Source of the DNA: Phascolomyces articulosus
Taxonomy: Eukaryota; Mucoromycota; Mucoromycetes; Mucorales; Lichtheimiaceae
Assembly: GCA_025677815.1 (NCBI GenBank)
Contig: JAIXMP010000001.1
Location: 1,860,001-1,924,000, forward strand
Direction of reading: 5' to 3'
Length of the DNA: 64,000 bases
Part shown: piece after piece, positions 59,374 to 64,000 of the stretch
How positions within the stretch are numbered: the first letter of the stretch is position 1
Layout of the letters: every line of letters begins with the position of its first letter
Translations under genes and position numbers: made by a program
Notes under the pieces: generated by a model
What the model was told of the DNA's origin: nothing
Database searches by the model: none
The model's input: only the letters and a program-made list of their open reading frames with translations

Positions 59374-62213
59374 TCATCGCTTGCCATTCGTTCCTCTGTT
59401 TCGTTTCAGTTGATATTCCAAAGATAAGTAATGACTTTCAGTTTCAATTTCGCGCCAAATATCTTTTAATTCATGTCGTGCTTGTCTCCATTTCGCGCCT
59501 TCGGCTTCGAGAAACCTGATAATAATGGGTATATTTTGTGCTGGATGTTTCTTGAATCCTTGAATTGCCTTTGGTGCAAAGCGCTTGCCATAAGCTGCTT
59601 TGATAGCCTTGATAAAAATAAATTTATTGAGATCGACTGTTTTATTAAATTCCTTCTTTTGTTCGGGACTCATCGTGTCCAATTGTGCTTCATCACATAT
59701 ATACTGTAATTGAACAATGGCTTTATCGTTATCATCGATCATGGAATCAAATTCATATCTATTCATTTTTTAAAAGATAAATTGTTAGTCAGTAGGTTAT
59801 AATATTTTTTTCTTTTAAATAAATGAGTAATCACTATCTCATAAACATTAATGAAAGAAAGTGGAGAGGGCCAATGTACCGTTTTTCTTCGCAACGATGT
59901 AATTGTTCTTCATATTTATTCAACTTGAATATATCGGCATTACTTCCTTCACTTTCTTCTGTAGGGTGTGATACGTAAATGTCATTCAGAACTTCTCTGC
60001 ATATATCGTCGCGTGCTGAACACGGTTGGTTTACCCACTAATAAAAAAAAAGTATTAAATATTAATTCTATTTTACAATAAGGCTTGTTTTTTTTTTTTG
60101 GAGGGAGAGAAGATTGTAAAATATATATACTAACCCGTAAATCAGTGACCCTTCGATAACTTGGGCTTGAATTTACTTTTATACATCTTGATATATCTGG
60201 CTTTGGAATGGAAGAAGCACTTAGTTGTAATGGTCGTTCGTCTTTTAAGTCTTTACCATGACCAATAAGCTGTTGTATCTGTTCCAACAAACTAACATTA
60301 CTTTCAAAAAGAGGAGCCAGGTGCTCCACGAAGCTATTTTTGTCGATAAAGCCTGTGCTATACAGGGTTATTAACTTTAAAAAGTATTGATACCCTTGAG
60401 GGTGTACGAAATGTTCACGAATTCTGTCAATCAAGCTAGCTTCTGCTTCTGTTATATAGGGTGGTTTTGACGATTGCTTTTCTTTTTCTTCGTCCTTTTT
60501 AGATTCTTCTTGTTTTTGTTCTTCTTGTTCTTGCTCTTCTTTTTCATGTTCTACTTCGTATACTTCTTCACGTTCTTCTTTATGTTCTTCTTGCTGCTGG
60601 TGTTGTTGTGGGTTATTATTTACAAGTGTAGGCTCAGCTGTAACAAATATAGGTTTAGGTGATGATTTTTGCTGAACTAGTGATAATGATGGCGATGATG
60701 GCCTTGGCAATTGTTCTTGTTGTGACGATAATGGTCTTTGTGTATTATCAGCTGCTAAATGATATCGAAAACGAAAAGAAGAAGGAAGCTGATGGGGTAT
60801 TGATGACTGCGGGGCTTGCGAAGGTGGGTGACCATAAGGATAAGGTGATGGTATGGGATTTTGAAGATACAACCCCCCAGGACCAAACACATAGGGTGCG
60901 AGATTCTGTTGTTGCTGTTGTCCCATAGGCAAATTTTTCTGTTGTGTGGTATCTGACATTGCGGTAGGAGTTACTGGTTGTTTAATGAATACATGATGGG
61001 GGTAGTTAGGATGCCGGAAATACGTTGCATCTGGAGGGAATAAATATGCTTGTGGAATTTGTTTTTGTTGACGTTGCTGTGGTGGTACAGTTGGTGGTAA
61101 CTTATCGTGACTAACATTTTTTCGTTTATTGGACGTATTTTCATGAGATAAAGTTACTGGCGTAGGTGTAGGTGTTGTTGAGGTAGTTGTTGGTGATGAT
61201 GAGTGTACATTTTCAAGTTGTTGTGAAGGGCTTGTTACAGAATCTTTTAAATAAACACATGTTGTTGATGTTGAGATTGATGTAGATGTACGTCGTGTAC
61301 GTTTGTACTCATGCTCATTTAACCCTTCAGGTTTTGAAGGTAATAAGCACACAGGTTGAGTGTCCAAATTTTCATATGATCCTTGAGAATCTGTTACTGG
61401 CTGTACCTGTGATTGTGGTATACTTTTTGTTGCTGGATGTTGGGATGTGATATCATTCAACGAAGTATCATTTCCATCCATGATAGATTCATTTTGACTG
61501 GGTTGCTGCTGATTCGATAAATATCCTGAATTGAGTGAATAAAATGTTATAGAAGTTGGATTAGGTGTTGTAGTGCTACTAGTAGATGCGCTCGCTGTAG
61601 CTCCCATACTTTCCGGGGTAGGCAGCGATGTTGGAATTGCTTCTTGTACCGCAGATTCTACAATGGATGATGCTGGGGTTGATGACAATAAAGTTAAACG
61701 TTCCAACTGTAGTCGCTGTTGCTGTTTATCATAGCAACGTTGTTTTGCAATGGCAATATTAGTTTCAGAAAGGGGTGACGTACTGTATATCCGCAATGAA
61801 ATTCCTGACAAAGATATTATTTGAATGATTTTAATGCCTTGTTCGTAAGATATATGCATTTGATAACCAACAGGTAATACTGCCAATATGCCTTCTAACA
61901 GATCATCCTGCGATTCAAAGAGCTGTGCTGCATAGAGAATTAAATCTGACGCTTGACACTGTTCTTGAGCGAATGATGATATTTTTTCAAACAACTGTCT
62001 ATCTACATTCTTGGGTGCATAAAGTTTGACACTGCTTAAATAACAAGAGATCGCTTGAAGATTGTTAATGTTATAAGACGTTGATTGATCAAATGATTCT
62101 TGTTCATGACGGATGCGGTCGATGGATGATTGGTCATGCTGATTGTGTAGAGACGATGGGGGTATGGTACTATATGTGCATGACTTGAAATTATTTCGAA
62201 TTGATTTGGTCAT
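59374..62213 (-). CDS. Sin3-like corepressor with two PAH domains and an HDAC-interaction domain, short C-terminus
   Basis: Predicted 873-aa nuclear protein; Sin3 proteins scaffold class I histone deacetylase complexes and bind transcription factors through PAH domains. Exons 60135-62213, 59880-60037 and 59374-59758 join in frame. PAH-like domain 1 spans about 50-120 (ISCYLSSVKLYAPKNVDRQL, LFESQDDLLEGILAVLPVGY). A long Ser/Thr/Gln/Pro-rich linker ends in a Glu/Lys-rich acidic run at about 535-580. A second PAH-like domain spans about 587-655. The HDAC-interaction domain follows: SPSYRRVTD, CSARDDICREVLNDIYVSHP, NKYEEQLHRCEEKRYEFDSM, IFIKAIKAAYGKRF, WREIETESHYLSLEYQLKRN. It stops 10 residues later. 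Typical Sin3 proteins have three or four PAH domains and a further C-terminal region of several hundred residues; neither is present here. A genuine stop and AT-rich 3' flank follow, so this looks like a short paralogue rather than a broken model. Confidence 0.82.
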
Positions 62214-63023
62214 GGAATCTCTGAGGTGGTAGAGACGAGGGGTAGCGTTGGTTAACGAGAAAATAAAAAGACGACAAAGGTTTTTTTTTAGAAAGCTTTA
62301 AAAGGAAGATGCAAAGTCAGAACACCCACAAAAAGGTTAGTTTTTGAGCCAACCAAAAATTGGTAAGTTTCTTTTTACTACAAACTTGTAGTACCTGATA
62401 ATAGTCAATGGTGAAATAACAATACAGAAGAAAAAGTCATATATATACTTGTTTGTTCATGGCTTTCGAATAAATCATTTATTTACAACTTGGTTTACGT
62501 AACCTTGCATGATACATCGTAAATAATTTCAGAATATGTGTAACCATTTTGATAAAACCATTGGACAATCAAGCTTTATAACAAAACACGACAATGGATA
62601 GGAATTGTTTATAATACGAAAATACGAATAAAGCTGTCGGTTTAAAAAGAGAGTGTAGTAATAGGTTGATAGAAATGAACCATCTTATAAAACATCTTTT
62701 CTTTTAATTAATAATGAAGGAAATGCTCTCAACTAAACTGCTCGCTTTTGTCATCATTCAATTTGTATTAGTGGATGACATGTTTACTTGTTTATATTAT
62801 AGGGCAGGGCTACAAACAACTTTTACCTTTGCGAGAAAATATGTTATACTTATATCAAAACGATCACGACAACGGGACCACTATAATGAAGTAAATATAT
62901 AGTATGCTGATTTATTTATCTACTAATAATATATTATTATATATACTCTCTGTTAAATGATTATGAGAAAATAGTGTTACCTATGTAAGTTTTGACTGAA
63001 TTATGAAGATTTGTGATAAAAAC

Positions 63024-63024
<1 letters not shown>

Positions 63025-63066
<42 letters not shown>
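63025..63066 (+). repeat. (TA)n(GT)n compound microsatellite
   Basis: About 24 bp of alternating TA followed by about 18 bp of alternating GT, a compound dinucleotide repeat. Confidence 0.8.
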
Positions 63067-63847
63067 AAAGTTATAAGTCATAAGTTATAAGGGCGAAGAA
63101 TAGACTTTCTTAAACACTGGGTATTCTTGATGTTATTAATTTCACTTTACTCATCTCGATCCCCAATTCTTCTGGGCTATACGCACTACAATCAAATTTA
63201 TATATCTCTAAACAAATAAATAAAAAAGATTCTAGATGACAGGGTAAAAAGGAAGTCATATACAAGGTTATTGTTATAAAGCGATCCTACTATTACATGT
63301 TTACATGTATTAATAGAGGAGGAAGATATTACTCATTCCTGTTATCATGCTCGAATCGTCAATCTATATATAGATTGTTTCTCCACCTCCTCTCAAATAA
63401 TATTAGATAATTTGGCTACTTTTGTTTGAAATTACATATAAACATTTTTTTTCCGCAGTGGATGTCATATATCGGTTTATCATCACAACTTACTATAATA
63501 GGTGAAACATGAATCTGCAGGCAATATCTCATCTTCTTTTAAAAAAAAGCATTGAAAGCATTCGTGCTGCTACATCATGAATCTTTGGAGTTTACCACAG
63601 ACAATATAAGCACAGTGGTCAACATTCAAAAACGGCCCTTTTTTTTAATTAATTCTCTTGCTTTTTATATATTGATTCTGTATTGTTACTTCATTAACAT
63701 ATTGAACACCATTTCAAACTACTGACGATAAGTATTTTAGCGTAAAGTATCTCTATGTTTAAAAATTACGCTTTGAAGAGTATAGTTTTATAGAGAAATT
63801 ATATATTACATCACGAAGGTCTTTTACGCATTTTCCATTTTAGCCAA

Positions 63848-63979
63848 ATGTCTCTCTCTCAAGCGGTTATATCCCCTGATACTGCTATCTGCAATTCCAG
63901 AAATCAAGAGTGGAAACAGAGGCAGCGAGAAACAACACGCTTATCACCCAAGTTGTCAAAAGAAGATTGCCAAAAATAA
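63848..63979 (+). other. Short open frame of unknown status (43 aa)
   Basis: ATG-initiated frame MSLSQAVISPDTAICNSRNQ, continuing with EWKQRQRETTRLSPKLSKED and a TAA. Composition is less AT-driven than nearby random frames. It could be a first exon, a relic or chance; no family recognised. Confidence 0.2.
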
Positions 63980-64000
63980 AATTTTATAAAAAAATTGAAA

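Larger units (their letters stand above)
62214..64000. other. Intergenic region at window end; no secure gene
   Basis: Upstream region of the Sin3-like gene followed by AT-rich DNA with a (TA)n(GT)n microsatellite at about 63025-63066. A frame at 62714-62902 starts with ATG but shows no domain. A 43-codon frame at 63848-63979 is listed separately. Confidence 0.45.

Noticed and set aside
60659..60928. 89-aa plus-strand frame inside the Sin3-like gene
   Set aside because: Antisense to the Gln/Pro-rich linker of a well-supported gene; no independent evidence.
62714..62902. 62-aa plus-strand frame with a hydrophobic start
   Set aside because: Starts with ATG but has no cleavage-site context, no Cys framework, no domain and AT-driven composition.
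1..64000. CRISPR arrays, rRNA genes, bacterial operons or prophage
   Set aside because: None seen. The intron-rich gene structure is eukaryotic and no regularly spaced direct repeats with unique spacers occur.

Overview
The window is AT-rich (roughly one third GC by eye) nuclear DNA from a fungus. The genes carry many short introns, mostly 50-120 bp, with GTAAG/GTATG donors and TAG/CAG acceptors. The protein families are fungal housekeeping families: TFIIE-beta, Nop13, Ett1/Nro1, a GATase-fused biotin ligase, a Dma-type FHA-RING ligase and Sin3. A degraded Tc1-like transposase, small secreted cysteine-rich proteins and general gene style point to an early-diverging filamentous fungus, most likely Mucoromycota. 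That placement is an inference; no species can be named from the sequence alone.

Layout. 0-6.2 kb is a compact housekeeping block: TFIIE-beta (+), a ZNF830-like zinc finger protein (-), Nop13 (+, sharing a 171 bp divergent promoter with the zinc finger gene) and Ett1/Nro1 (-). 6.4-7.9 kb is a dead aspartic protease gene. 10-24 kb is an accessory block with four same-strand paralogues of a six-transmembrane protein resembling the bacterial 'VC0807' membrane family, all with one intron at the same codon. Between them lie a 1.62 kb terminal-inverted-repeat DNA transposon with a broken transposase, several hairpins and a small secreted cysteine-rich gene. 25.1-27.5 kb is biotin-protein ligase. 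A second 86-aa secreted cysteine-rich gene follows at 28.1 kb. 28.4-39.0 kb is a gene-poor AT-rich stretch in which I see no convincing gene; near its right end it has a three-unit heat-shock-type element and a perfect hairpin. 39.0-43.5 kb holds a WDR68/DCAF7-type WD40 gene and, convergent to it, a secreted protein with three 83-residue repeats separated by Kex2-type Lys-Arg sites. 47.4-53.8 kb holds an FHA-RING ubiquitin ligase (+) and two minus-strand enzyme genes, an HD-domain phosphohydrolase and a MAT2B/RmlD-like reductase. 56.4-58.7 kb holds a candidate small membrane protein gene and a decayed secreted-protein gene. 59.4-62.2 kb encodes a Sin3-like protein that stops after the HDAC-interaction domain.

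The genes do not form one pathway. The most unusual parts are the tandem six-TM array, the pair of 86-aa secreted cysteine-rich proteins, the dibasic-processed repeat protein and the C-terminally short Sin3-like protein. Exon joins below were worked out by hand from reading frame continuity and splice consensus. Every spliced model closes in frame, but no transcript data were available.
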